A DNA stretch of 49,081 bases from Magnetococcales bacterium (GCA_015228815.1 JADGCV010000033.1:1-49081); one strand, 5' to 3'; positions 7,352-15,841 are shown, counted from the first letter of the stretch. Numbers and translations: made by a program. Notes: generated by a model from the letters alone, not told the origin.

Positions 7352-8757
7352 TCTTTCGCGGGTTGGGGCACGGACGACCAGGGACCGGTGTTTGCGTTGA
7401 GGTGGTGGGGCATGCGTTCGTGTACGCACAGGGAGGCGAGCGTTTCGCCCTGGCGGATCACCTCGTGCGTTCCATGGGGACCGACCAGAATGATCGGTGG
7501 ACGCAGTTCGATGAATTGCAGCCATTGGGTGTTGTTGTAGGCCCCGACCGGATTGAAGACCAGACGGTCCCCGACCGCCAGTGGCGGAAGACTGACCAAT
7601 TGTCGCATGACATCGATGTTCATGCACAGGGGGCCGAACAAGACCGTTTCCGCAAGAGGGCCATCCTTTGGCCGGACCAGTCGTACCGGATGATGATACC
7701 ACAGGCCGGTCAACATCAGGTTGATGCCTGCATCCAGGATGACCCCGCGGCGACCATCGACAAGTCGCTTGGTGCCAACGACCGTGGCGACCAGGGACTG
7801 GGCATCATCGACCACCGCCCGTCCGCTTTCGAAAATCAGGAGCGGCTCTGGCCCCGATCGTCCTGCCAATCCCTGGTGCAATGCCGTTCCGATCGCTTCG
7901 GCGTATTCCTCGATCGGGGGAACCGCCTGTTCGGGGGGGGCATAGATGCCCTGGAGGGCGTTGCGTGAGGGAAAACCGCCGCCAATATCGAGCGACTGAA
8001 TGCGCGTCACGCCATCGGTTTCAACTTCCTTCATGAAGTCGGTCATCAGACGAACCTGCTGTCCGTAGGCCCGGGGGTCGAGAATGAAGGTTCCCAGGTG
8101 GTTGTGCAATCCGTTCAGTGTCAGGTGCCGGCTGCATCGGATCCGCACCGCCGCTTCATGGGCCTGGCCATTTTCCAGATTGAATCCGAATCGGCTCCAG
8201 GGTTCGGTATGACCGGTATTGAAGTTGAGCCGCAGCGTGACCGGGACCTTCCGACCGGTCTCCTGGGCAATTGTTTCGATCAGGGTCAACTCATCCAGAT
8301 GATCGACATGGATATGGGCCTCCTCGGCGATGGCCCGTTCCAGGATCGGACGCGGTTTGCAGGGACCGTTGAAAAGAATCCTCTCGCCGGGAACACCAAG
8401 AAGACGGGCCTTTTCATATTCCGAACGGGAGACCACCTCGGCCCAGGATCCTTCCTGGTGCAGGATGCGGCAAATGGCGCTCGTGATGTTGGTCTTGTAG
8501 GACCATCCATGCACGACATGGGAATGATGGCGTTCCAACGCCTTTCGGATGGTGCGGATGTTGTGCCGCAAACGTTGTTCGGAGGTGATGAAAAGCGGCG
8601 AGCCGTAGAGATTGACAAGGTCGTCGATTGGAATGCCGTCGATTTCCGCCCGCGCGGTCTCGCTGCGGCGATGACCGAATTTATTGACCGTTCCATGATG
8701 AAGGGGTTGAATCATGGGCGGTTCCCAGACGGGTGGGGTCGCTTCGGGTTTGTTCAT
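7348..8757 (-). CDS. Type III PLP-dependent decarboxylase (DapDC/ornithine-decarboxylase-like)
   Basis: A 469-residue fold-type III enzyme. It has a PLP lysine in HGWSYKTNITSAI, a histidine motif NGLHNHLGTF, the phosphate loop SLDIGGGFPSRN, ESGRAVVDDA matching the usual EPGR region, a catalytic Cys in FGPLCMNIDVM and the conserved GAYN near the end. The family includes diaminopimelate, ornithine and carboxynorspermidine decarboxylases and some amino-acid racemases. The substrate is probably an amino acid or its conjugate but cannot be read from these motifs. The gene sits 14 bp after the ATP-grasp gene and overlaps the transporter-peptidase start by 4 bp, so the product pair is likely made together. 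Confidence 0.85.
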   Translation of the reverse strand: MNKPEATPPVWEPPMIQPLHHGTVNKFGHRRSETARAEIDGIPIDDLVNLYGSPLFITSEQRLRHNIRTIRKALERHHSHVVHGWSYKTNITSAICRILHQEGSWAEVVSRSEYEKARLLGVPGERILFNGPCKPRPILERAIAEEAHIHVDHLDELTLIETIAQETGRKVPVTLRLNFNTGHTEPWSRFGFNLENGQAHEAAVRIRCSRHLTLNGLHNHLGTFILDPRAYGQQVRLMTDFMKEVETDGVTRIQSLDIGGGFPSRNALQGIYAPPEQAVPPIEEYAEAIGTALHQGLAGRSGPEPLLIFESGRAVVDDAQSLVATVVGTKRLVDGRRGVILDAGINLMLTGLWYHHPVRLVRPKDGPLAETVLFGPLCMNIDVMRQLVSLPPLAVGDRLVFNPVGAYNNTQWLQFIELRPPIILVGPHGTHEVIRQGETLASLCVHERMPHHLNANTGPWSSVPQPAKE

Positions 8758-8771
8758 GTCATGATGCTCGA

Positions 8772-9863
8772 TCAGGCTCGGGGGTGGCGCTGGGGGTGGG
8801 TGCCGGTGGTGGACATGGCGGCAAGTCGTTCCAGATCGACGATGACCTCCTGGGCGTGGCGGATGAACAAGGTACCGGTTCGGGGCGTTGGCGCGAATGG
8901 CAATCTTTCACCGGCCATCAACGACAGCAGTAAAGCTGGAAGATTGCGTTGGACGCCATGGCTGAGATAGATCCATGATGGAAAACGGGGGTTGAGTTCC
9001 ACCAGATACAGCCGTCCATCTTCGCCGCGAAGGGCTTCCACCTCCAGGGGACCCCGCCATGTCAGATGGGTGCTCAAGGTCTGCGCCATGGCTCGAAGTT
9101 CATCGTCATCGATGGTGATTCCGGCCCAGGCCTTGCCTTTGTCGGTAATCGCCCGTTTGCGCATCATCACCGGCGCCAACAGGGTTCCGGAATCGTCGCA
9201 AACCGCCGTCAGATTGATTTCGTGTCCCGGAACAAACTGTTGTACCAGGATCGGATATCCCCACTGACCGGCGATCCGGTGCGTGACCATCCGCGCCTCG
9301 GCGGGATGATGAACCACCTGGGCGTCATAATACAGTCCCTTGATCATCAAAGGAAAAGACCAGCCAGAATCCTGGCAGGAATCGAAAAAGCCGGGATCAT
9401 TGATCGCACGTGTTTCCGGAGTCGCCATACCCGTGGCTGCGCACAGGGAAGGGAGTCGATCCTTGCCACGCGCCGCCAGACTCCGGTGGCTGGGAAGAAG
9501 GGTTGCAATCCCCCAGGAGTCCAGGGCCGGCAGGAGGCGCTGAAAATTGGTCAATTCCGAATCAAGGCACGGGATGATGGCATCGATGGGGCAGAGGCCC
9601 TGGATCTCTTCGAGCCGGTCGCGCAGGGATTCCTCACCCATCGAGGGATAGGGTAGAAGATGGGATTGGTCACACGAATCATCATACAGACCGGCATCGA
9701 GCGCATCATACCCCAGGCCGATCAAACGACCGCGAAACCCGGAATATTCTCTCAGGCAGCGGGCGACCGCCATTCCCGGACCCGGATTGTCGGGGCGGGC
9801 ATTCATGCCGGTGATGGCTATGGTCCAGTGACGCCAGTCGGTGGCGCGATCTCCCGATTTCAT
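8772..9863 (-). CDS. ATP-grasp ligase (carboxylate-amine ligase type)
   Basis: A 363-residue protein of the CarB-like ATP-grasp superfamily. It has an N-terminal Rossmann-like segment (WTIAITGMNARPDNPG), a lysine-bearing segment (SFPLMIKGLYYDAQVV), a QQFVPGHEINLTAV strand and a metal-binding end EVEALRGEDGRLYLVELNPRF. These enzymes join a carboxylate to an amine through an acyl phosphate. The start overlaps the PqqD stop in ATGA (9860-9863). Together with the PLP decarboxylase it suggests assembly of a small amide-linked amino-acid derivative; the actual substrates are unknown. Confidence 0.85.
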   Translation of the reverse strand: MKSGDRATDWRHWTIAITGMNARPDNPGPGMAVARCLREYSGFRGRLIGLGYDALDAGLYDDSCDQSHLLPYPSMGEESLRDRLEEIQGLCPIDAIIPCLDSELTNFQRLLPALDSWGIATLLPSHRSLAARGKDRLPSLCAATGMATPETRAINDPGFFDSCQDSGWSFPLMIKGLYYDAQVVHHPAEARMVTHRIAGQWGYPILVQQFVPGHEINLTAVCDDSGTLLAPVMMRKRAITDKGKAWAGITIDDDELRAMAQTLSTHLTWRGPLEVEALRGEDGRLYLVELNPRFPSWIYLSHGVQRNLPALLLSLMAGERLPFAPTPRTGTLFIRHAQEVIVDLERLAAMSTTGTHPQRHPRA

Positions 9864-10135
9864 GCCAGATTCCGTGCCAATTGCCGGATGAAGCCTTCCA
9901 CCGACCCCAGGGCAACTTCACGGGCGACGCCGTAACTTCGTGACAGTGCCATGGCGGTATCCTCGGCGGTAGCTCCTCCCTGGAGAAGTTCCAGCGCCAT
10001 CAGTCCGGTAGCGTTGACGGTAAAGCTTTGGCCACTCTTCGGATCGAAAACGTAGCCGTTGCGGCTGATGGCCAGATTTTCCAATCGGACTGGATCCATG
10101 GGCGGCGCAAGGGTGGATGGACCGGGATTGAACAT
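9860..10135 (-). CDS. PqqD-family protein (RiPP-recognition-like)
   Basis: A 91-residue protein with the PqqD pattern: LENLAISRNGYVFDPKSGQSF, then VNATGLMALELLQGGATAEDTAMAL and a C-terminal helix SVEGFIRQLARNL. PqqD proteins bind peptide substrates and present them to modifying enzymes. Similar stand-alone members occur in HPr-rel-A systems. No radical-SAM enzyme and no obvious precursor peptide is next to it here. It is first in a four-gene operon with ATP-grasp, PLP-decarboxylase and transporter-peptidase genes. The start ATG at 10135 has only a weak ribosome site (gagaa). Confidence 0.8.
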   Translation of the reverse strand: MFNPGPSTLAPPMDPVRLENLAISRNGYVFDPKSGQSFTVNATGLMALELLQGGATAEDTAMALSRSYGVAREVALGSVEGFIRQLARNLA

Positions 10136-10166
10136 GGGATTCTCGTTGAAGGTTGCCGATTTTCAA

Positions 10167-10185
10167 ATTCTACTTTGTCACATTC
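10167..10185 (-). repeat. 19-bp dispersed motif, copy 1
   Basis: On the minus strand this reads GAATGTGACAAAGTAGAAT. The same 19-bp consensus occurs at 19115-19133 and 35373-35391. Here it lies 32 bp upstream of the PqqD start, next to the AT-rich gap that ends at the Rpn nuclease gene. Confidence 0.75.
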
Positions 10186-10255
10186 AATATTTTAATCTGC
10201 TTCATATATTGATATAATTGCATATTTTTTTATAATGCGGATAATAGAATAAATT

Positions 10256-11215
10256 TTAGTGACAAACGTCGTGCGGCGAGTCGGCCTTGAAGATGTTGCC
10301 AACCCAGGCGGTCAATTCGTCCAGAGTGGCAGTGGCCACTTTCCGATGGATGGATTCCGGCACCGATCCGAAACGTGCCTGAAGTAATTGGAGTAGCGCC
10401 TCGGCCTTGCCTTCCTGTTTGCCTTCCTGTTTGCCTTCCTGTTTGCCTTCCTGTCGGCCTTTCTGCGCGCCCTCGATCAACCCTGCGCCATAGGTGGATT
10501 CCACCATGCTTGCCTGGAAGTGCAGATCCTCCTGATAGCGTTCGTAGGCCAGCCGTTCCGCCTCTGGCAGGTTCAGGAGGTCGAACAGCTCCTTGGCTTT
10601 GAGTAGACCCTGCGCTGAAAACTCATCCCGGATGTCACCCGTCTTGAGAAAGTAGACCCACTCGTCCAGACTGGTCCGTGCCACTTCGTTAAAGCGGTTG
10701 ACCTTGATCAGATAGAACTCCGGGAAAATTTCTTGCACGGTTTTACGGCGGAACAAACTTTTCTGCCCTTCATTGAGTTGCAGTTCGTCCTGGAGGTGCA
10801 TACCGTGGAACGAAGTCGTGCCATGATAAATATAATCCATACCTTGGCCAAGATCGAAATACAAGATACTGATTGATATGATTCTTGGAATTTTTGCATA
10901 GGCATCGCCAGCCTGCAAATGCTCCGTGACCGCCTTGGACGAAGCATAGACAAGACGCTGCAGGTAGTCGTGTTCCCGTTCGAATTGCAGCTCGATCAGG
11001 ATCAGTTCACCCTGGCTGGTCCTGACTTTCATATCGACGCGATTGTACTTATCGAGCGGGCCATCCTGATTGCTTTCACTTTCGAGGATTTCGAGGATTT
11101 GCACGTCGGTCATGAGCAACTCGCACAACAGCCCTTCCAGCACGTCAAAATTGGCCTTGCTGCGCAACAACCGTTTCAAGGCCCAGTCGAAGGTGATCAG
11201 ACGGCGTTGTTTCAT
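10256..11215 (-). CDS. Rpn-family recombination-promoting nuclease / putative transposase-like
   Basis: A 319-residue member of the Rpn/PD-(D/E)XK family. It starts RRLITFDWALKRLLRSKANF, followed by LEGLLCELL. The nuclease core appears as KYNRVDMKVRT, then ELILIELQFERE (D...E-x-Q/K), and SISILYFDLGQG follows. Family members promote RecA-independent recombination, nick DNA and spread horizontally, and some may act in phage defence. Residues about 254-273 are a run of GKQE repeats encoded by four identical 12-bp units, so length may vary between strains. It sits alone between the PqqD operon and the TPR gene. Confidence 0.88.
   Translation of the reverse strand: MKQRRLITFDWALKRLLRSKANFDVLEGLLCELLMTDVQILEILESESNQDGPLDKYNRVDMKVRTSQGELILIELQFEREHDYLQRLVYASSKAVTEHLQAGDAYAKIPRIISISILYFDLGQGMDYIYHGTTSFHGMHLQDELQLNEGQKSLFRRKTVQEIFPEFYLIKVNRFNEVARTSLDEWVYFLKTGDIRDEFSAQGLLKAKELFDLLNLPEAERLAYERYQEDLHFQASMVESTYGAGLIEGAQKGRQEGKQEGKQEGKQEGKAEALLQLLQARFGSVPESIHRKVATATLDELTAWVGNIFKADSPHDVCH
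10407..10454. repeat. Four tandem 12-bp units inside the Rpn gene
   Basis: The unit TTGCCTTCCTGT is repeated four times without change (10407-10454), with a diverged fifth following. On the coding strand each unit gives four residues of the GKQE type. The unit length keeps the frame, so slippage would change linker length without breaking the gene. Confidence 0.95.
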
Positions 11216-11271
11216 TTCCGGGACACCATGATTTCGGTAGGGTCATTGTGTGGCGCATGGTATTGCCAAGG

Positions 11272-11934
11272 TCATTTTCCGTTAAGGTATGCGTTTGCCT
11301 CGATATGGTTGGGAATCCGGTTGAGCACGTTCAGATAGGCCTCCCGTGCCTGTTTGGGCTGATTGAGCCACAGGTGTGCCCGGGCCATGTAGACCAGGGC
11401 GTTGGTGTCGGAGGGGTAATGGGTTGCCAGGGTGGTGGCGTGTGTCAGAAGGTCGTTCCAGAGTTTTTGTCCCTCGTCGGCGACAAGAAGACGTTGCAGA
11501 GCGGTCTGGTTGAGGTGAGACAAGGTGAGGACCGACTCGGCGAAGGCGCCTGCCTCACGATGGCGTTGCTGGGCCAGAAGGGGCAGGGTGATGCCCAACA
11601 GCGCATCGATGGAGCGGCTGTTGGCGCGGATCGCCAGACGGTAGAAATGGATGGCATCATTGTGTTTTCCCTGAAGATAATGCAACCATCCCAGGCGCAG
11701 GAGAACCAGCTCCCGATCACTGCCCCGGGTATCCTGGAGGGGCAGCAGTATTTCGGCGGCATCGGCAAATCGGGAAGCGGTTTCCAGGGTGTAGGACTTG
11801 GCGAAAATATTTGCGGTGGTTACCCCTTCACGGGAACCTCCGGATGGCGTCGTGGCGGCTCCATGGGCCTCCGGGAACTGCCATGAGAAAAGAAAACCGA
11901 CAAGAGCCGTGACGAGGATCAGGGATCGGATCAT
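11272..11934 (-). CDS. Secreted TPR-repeat protein
   Basis: A 220-residue protein. The first 25-30 residues (MIRSLILVTALVGFLFSW, then EAHGA) are a signal peptide, which decides the start at 11934. The rest is made of helical TPR-like pairs: ASRFADAAEILLPL, LVLLRLGWLHYLQGKHNDA, IHFYRLAIRANSRSIDALLG, and a C-terminal pair LVYMARAHLWLNQPKQAREAYLNVL. It should act in the periplasm as a scaffold. The gene begins 4 bp after the stop of the outer-membrane barrel gene, so the two are co-transcribed and may form one export or envelope unit. Confidence 0.8.
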   Translation of the reverse strand: MIRSLILVTALVGFLFSWQFPEAHGAATTPSGGSREGVTTANIFAKSYTLETASRFADAAEILLPLQDTRGSDRELVLLRLGWLHYLQGKHNDAIHFYRLAIRANSRSIDALLGITLPLLAQQRHREAGAFAESVLTLSHLNQTALQRLLVADEGQKLWNDLLTHATTLATHYPSDTNALVYMARAHLWLNQPKQAREAYLNVLNRIPNHIEANAYLNGK

Positions 11935-11938
11935 GGAA

Positions 11939-12853
11939 TCACCAGTTGAGGGAATAGGAAAGATAGAGGGAGTTGCTGCTGTATTTATCGGCGATCGATT
12001 TGTTTTCGTAGGCTTCGTGCCCCCCCATGAGAAGGAGGCGCGCCTGAGTGCCGATGCGCCATTCCAGTCCCAGCGATGCCCCTCCCTGATGGGCATCGGC
12101 CAGATTATAGACCGAAGCCCCATCAAGATCGACACCGAAGATTTTCTCTCCCACCATGCCGCCAACTTTCAGGTTGTCGAGTCGCAGAAGGTTGTCCGGG
12201 CCAAACCAGTGATTCCATTTGATGTCCAGGGCCTGGGCATCTTCGAGACCCTGGGCGCGGGTGGGGTTGGAGACATCGATCAAGGTGGGTCTCAGCGAGA
12301 TCCAGTCCAATTTTTCGTTGAAGGCCATGCCAATTGCGGGTGATACCTGCCAAACTTCAAGGTCTCCGTAATAATCGCTGAAGGCAACGGCGGCTTCTAC
12401 ATGCCAGGTCTGATCGAACGGTGTGAAGGAAATGACGGGGGCTGCGACCTTGACATCATCGGTGTCATGGGTTGCGTCGTCATTGTCGATCAGATGTCCA
12501 TCGAGGCGGACGCCCAGGCGACCATGCCACAAGTCGGGCGTCAGGTTGATGCGGGCGCTGGCGAAGAACGCATCCTGCTCGATGTCCTGGGTCGGGGAGA
12601 CGAATGTGACCGAGGTATGATTGTATCCCAGGGTCATGCCGTAGCGTTCGAACCAGTCGGTGGAGAAAAACAATCCTTCACTGAGGAAGCGTTCCCGCAT
12701 ACTCGAACCCGAGTAATCACCCGCCACTCCCTGGACCGTGAATCCGGGATACCAGTTTTTTTCGCCGGAGTTTCCTTCCCTCGCCATCAATGACCATGAG
12801 GAAAGAAAACAGAAGAGGGTCAGGGTGACCGGGAAGCATGAAGGATGGCGCAC
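11939..12853 (-). CDS. Outer-membrane beta-barrel protein (unassigned)
   Basis: A 304-residue protein with a short signal peptide (PVTLTLFCFLSSWSLMA) and then alternating amphipathic strands rich in Tyr, Trp, Gly and Asp. It ends in NSLYLSYSLNW; a terminal aromatic residue is the usual barrel-insertion signal. Length and strand pattern suggest about 12-14 strands. I cannot assign a substrate. It is first in a two-gene unit with the periplasmic TPR protein, an arrangement reminiscent of TPR-plus-porin export pairs for polysaccharides, but without a synthase gene nearby. Confidence 0.7.
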   Translation of the reverse strand: MRHPSCFPVTLTLFCFLSSWSLMAREGNSGEKNWYPGFTVQGVAGDYSGSSMRERFLSEGLFFSTDWFERYGMTLGYNHTSVTFVSPTQDIEQDAFFASARINLTPDLWHGRLGVRLDGHLIDNDDATHDTDDVKVAAPVISFTPFDQTWHVEAAVAFSDYYGDLEVWQVSPAIGMAFNEKLDWISLRPTLIDVSNPTRAQGLEDAQALDIKWNHWFGPDNLLRLDNLKVGGMVGEKIFGVDLDGASVYNLADAHQGGASLGLEWRIGTQARLLLMGGHEAYENKSIADKYSSNSLYLSYSLNW

Positions 12854-13003
12854 GGGAAAAACTCCGATCCGTAAAAAGTGAACACCGATGGCGGTTCCAT
12901 CCGCCCCGTGTCCGTATGAGCGGTTTTTGTGTCGGGTGATGGTGGATCCGCTTAAGTCCTCGGATACGTCACTATAATTTCAAATGATGGCTATATCAAG
13001 CAA

Positions 13004-13636
13004 TCATGTCGTCTGGGCAAGGGTTGCCATAGGGGCGTCGGGTCCTGGGGCGGGAGGGGCTGGGGATATGGTTTGGGGATGGAGGAGGGGGTGAATGATG
13101 GTCCACGCATGATCGAGGACCCGTCGATAGCCTGCTTCATTGGGGTGGATATTGTCCCATTGATTGAACCTGGGATTTTCAAAGATCCCTTCGAGGAAAA
13201 AGGGGATCCGGTGGATTGGATGCCTTTCGGCCAGAGCGGGGACGATCGCGGCGAATTCTTGTCGTTTTTTCCGGGGAAAATCGCTGGGAAGTTCGAGCCC
13301 TCCCAGAACGACCGGGATGAGACGCGGCTGTAATTTCTGGATGATGCGTTCCATAGTGTCGTGGATGACCTCCATCGAAACGCCCATGAAGGCATCGTTC
13401 AGACCGATGGTGACGATGGCCATGGCGATGGGGGTGCGCAGCAGAGGGTCCAGGCGCCGCAACACGCCCTGGGTGGTGTCTCCCGATATTCCGGCGTTGA
13501 TGACCCGATGGGGAAATTCGAACTCGATCAAACGCCGTTGCAACAACGCAGGATACGAATGTTCCCGGGAAACGCCAAACCCTTCGGTAAGACTGTCGCC
13601 GAGGCAGAGGATGAACAGGGGCGTGGTTGGATTCAT
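13004..13636 (-). CDS. SGNH/GDSL hydrolase (TesA-like esterase)
   Basis: A 210-residue SGNH hydrolase. Block I is CLGDSLTEGFG with the catalytic Ser, block II is the Gly in NAGISGDTTQG, block III is the Asn in TIGLNDAFMG and block V is DNIHPNEAG with the Asp-His pair. The family includes TesA-type arylesterases and lysophospholipases. It has no clear signal peptide. I start at ATG 13636 because the catalytic block follows within 15 residues, as in the family. The preceding in-frame region lacks similarity. It is downstream of the CheD gene by 44 bp, possibly one transcript. Confidence 0.88.
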   Translation of the reverse strand: MNPTTPLFILCLGDSLTEGFGVSREHSYPALLQRRLIEFEFPHRVINAGISGDTTQGVLRRLDPLLRTPIAMAIVTIGLNDAFMGVSMEVIHDTMERIIQKLQPRLIPVVLGGLELPSDFPRKKRQEFAAIVPALAERHPIHRIPFFLEGIFENPRFNQWDNIHPNEAGYRRVLDHAWTIIHPLLHPQTISPAPPAPGPDAPMATLAQTT

Positions 13637-13680
13637 GGCATGGCCGGGGGGCGTTTTGGACTGGGATGAAAAAAAATGGC

Positions 13681-14154
13681 CTATTGTGGGGCCGCCTTTT
13701 TCATCAAAATACTGCCATCGACGGTATTGAAAATCACTTTTCGGCTTTGCGTGCCGCCAATATCGGAAGCGGCGATCGGAATCCGCGCCTGGGCCAGATA
13801 GTCCCGGGCGACCTCGATGTTGCGTTCGCCGACATTGAGTAAACCGCTGGAACTCTGGATGACGGCGGCCCCGCCGAACACCTTGGCAATCAGATTGCGT
13901 TGCTGGCAACCGATCTCCAACAGGTTTTCGATCAATTTCTCGATGGCGATGTTGCCGAACTTGGGCGAGGGGAGCCCGTCGCCGTTCCAGAGTGGCAGTT
14001 TATAGTGGTTCATTCCGCCTTTCTTCAGGGTTCGGTCCCACAGGCAGACGGCAATGCACGACCCGAGAACGGTGGTGATGATGTAGTCGCCATTTTTCGC
14101 GAACAGGGCCCCGGGCAATAAAAACGGCTTGTTGTCTTTGTCCCCGCTTTGCAT
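13681..14154 (-). CDS. cheD: CheD chemoreceptor glutamine deamidase
   Basis: A 157-residue protein with the CheD signature. The catalytic Cys is in TTVLGSCIAVCLWD and the His in GGMNHYKLP. Later come NIAIEKLIENLLEIGCQQRNL and AKVFGGAAV, then NVGERNIEVARDYLAQARI. CheD deamidates receptor glutamines and, in some species, interacts with CheC. It begins 2 bp after the stop of the kinase-like gene, so the two form an operon separate from the main chemosensory cluster 8 kb downstream, whose receptor is a possible target. Confidence 0.92.
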   Translation of the reverse strand: MQSGDKDNKPFLLPGALFAKNGDYIITTVLGSCIAVCLWDRTLKKGGMNHYKLPLWNGDGLPSPKFGNIAIEKLIENLLEIGCQQRNLIAKVFGGAAVIQSSSGLLNVGERNIEVARDYLAQARIPIAASDIGGTQSRKVIFNTVDGSILMKKAAPQ

Positions 14155-14156
14155 GA

Positions 14157-15059
14157 CTAGAAAGCCTTGACCTCTTCGTCGTCAAAAAAGAATTCATTGC
14201 CATCGACGGAAAAGGCATCCGCTTCCGTGTTGGTTTCCACTTCAGGGATTGAAATGGAAAAGATGGTACCTTTGCCTTTGGCGACCGAATCCACCGTGAT
14301 GTTGCCCTCCATCATTTCCACCAGGGCCTGGACGATGCTCAAGCCCAGACCATGCCCCTTGTGACTTTTGCGCGCCCCTGATTCCAGTTGGACGAACCGG
14401 TCGAAAATGGTGTGTATTTTTTCGGGATCGATACCGGGTCCGGTGTCGCCAACGGTGACGTTCAGGCGACCGTTGACGATGTGGGCGTTGATGTCGATGG
14501 CGCCGTTCTCATGGTTGAATTCAACGGCGTTGGACACAAGATTGCTGAGAATCAGGCTGAGTTTCTCGGTATCGGTCTTGAAAAGAAGCGGTTGGTTTTC
14601 ATCCTCCTGATCGGGAACCGTGACCGAAAGATTCTTGTCGGCGATCAGGTGCTTGAAGGAATCGATGCTGTCGCGGACGAGGGTGCCGACATCGGTCAGG
14701 GAAATCTGCAATTGGGTTTCGCCCGATTCCATTTCGGCGGCGGCGAAAATGTTGCGTAATTGAAAGTCGAGGCTGAAGGCCTCGGAATGGATCGATGTGG
14801 CGATGGACTGAATCAGTTCCTCGGGAATGGCCCCTGATTTGAGTTGTTCGGAAAGCCCCAGGATCGAGGTTAGAGGGTTGTTGATCTCATTCTTCATATG
14901 AGATATAAAGTTGCTTTTGATCTGTTCCGAGGCTTGAAGTTTTTTATTGACCTCTTCCAGTTTGCTGGTCACCATCTTGACGTCATAAAGGGCCTGCTTG
15001 GTGGCATCGAATCGTTTTTTCAGTTCCTGGATGAGTTCTTCGTCCGACAATCTGGCCAT
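14157..15059 (-). CDS. Histidine-kinase-like protein with Asn at the phospho-acceptor position
   Basis: A 300-residue soluble protein. An N-terminal coiled coil (residues about 5-55, ELIQELKKRF, KLEEVNKKLQ) leads into a HisKA-like segment FISHMKNEINNPLTSILG. Aligned with the normal FLANMSHEIRTPL motif, the acceptor His is replaced by Asn. The ATPase domain looks complete: N box LVSNAVEF, G1 GDTGPGIDPE, F box IFDRFVQLE, G2 GHGLGLSIVQ. I start at ATG 15059, as the coiled coil begins there. It may be a regulatory pseudokinase or signal through another residue. It is co-transcribed with cheD. Confidence 0.85.
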   Translation of the reverse strand: MARLSDEELIQELKKRFDATKQALYDVKMVTSKLEEVNKKLQASEQIKSNFISHMKNEINNPLTSILGLSEQLKSGAIPEELIQSIATSIHSEAFSLDFQLRNIFAAAEMESGETQLQISLTDVGTLVRDSIDSFKHLIADKNLSVTVPDQEDENQPLLFKTDTEKLSLILSNLVSNAVEFNHENGAIDINAHIVNGRLNVTVGDTGPGIDPEKIHTIFDRFVQLESGARKSHKGHGLGLSIVQALVEMMEGNITVDSVAKGKGTIFSISIPEVETNTEADAFSVDGNEFFFDDEEVKAF

Positions 15060-15221
15060 TGTGTTCGCTCCCGAAGTTGGCCTGCCCTGGTATGTTGGGA
15101 CGCATGCTACATGATGCGGTTTCGACAATCCATGGATGATTTTTTCGTTGAAAAAAAATGAAATCGATGATCATAATCATCGACGAGGATAAAAATTTAT
15201 GAACGGAGGCTGGTGACGATC

Positions 15222-15779
15222 ATGGTTGTCAAGATCATATCGGGAGGTCAGACCGGGGTGGACCGTGCGGCGTTGGATTTCGCCATGGCAAGGGGGCTCA
15301 CGGCGGGTGGATGGTGTCCGAAGGGGCGACGGGCGGAGGATGGGGTCATTCCCCGACACTATCCCTTGATGGAAACTCATCGGGAAGATTATCCGTATCG
15401 TACCATTCTCAACGTCAAGGATTCGGACGGGACGCTGATTCTGTTCACCGGGACGTTGCGTGGTGGCAGCGCTCTGACCGATCGGTTCGCCCGGGAAAAC
15501 AAGGTTCCCTGCCTGTCGATCGATCTTTCCGGGGAACACGATCCTTCCCTGGTCGCGGACTGGGTCTGTACAAACCGCATCCAGGTGCTTAACATCGCCG
15601 GACCTCGGGAAAGCGAGAACCGGGGGATTCATGGGGCAGCATTTCGGTTTCTCGATTGTTGGTGGCGGCGTCAAACCGATAAACTTGCCGTCACCGCCAT
15701 CGGGTTTCCCCGACCGGTGGGCAATGAGGGTGCGATTGCCCGGACCAAAGACCACATTTCCTTGTTTTTTTCCCGTTGA
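15222..15779 (+). CDS. SLOG-fold protein, putative molybdenum-carrier-like
   Basis: About 185 residues beginning MVVKIISGGQTGVDRAAL, followed by GGWCPKGRRAEDG, TLILFTGTLRGGSALTD and a C-terminal part ending AIGFPRPVGNEGAIARTKDH. The GGQTGVDRAAL and GTLRGGSALT loops match the putative molybdenum carrier family in the SLOG/Rossmann superfamily, whose real function is poorly known. A GGAGG lies 12 bases before ATG 15222; a GTG at 15213 is also possible but only 3 bases from it. The gene starts a plus-strand set with rquA. Confidence 0.82.
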   Translation: MVVKIISGGQTGVDRAALDFAMARGLTAGGWCPKGRRAEDGVIPRHYPLMETHREDYPYRTILNVKDSDGTLILFTGTLRGGSALTDRFARENKVPCLSIDLSGEHDPSLVADWVCTNRIQVLNIAGPRESENRGIHGAAFRFLDCWWRRQTDKLAVTAIGFPRPVGNEGAIARTKDHISLFFSR

Positions 15780-15841
15780 TCCATTAGTGTGCCCCTCATT
15801 GTCGGTTCATCACCCATTTCGACAGACAACGGGAGTGGTTC

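Noticed and set aside
10407-10454. CRISPR-like short repeat
   Set aside because: The 12-bp units are contiguous, without spacers, and encode an in-frame peptide repeat.
11798-12793. Plus-strand frames opposite the outer-membrane barrel gene
   Set aside because: The minus strand has the signal peptide, strand pattern and terminal Trp; the opposite frames are compositional shadows.
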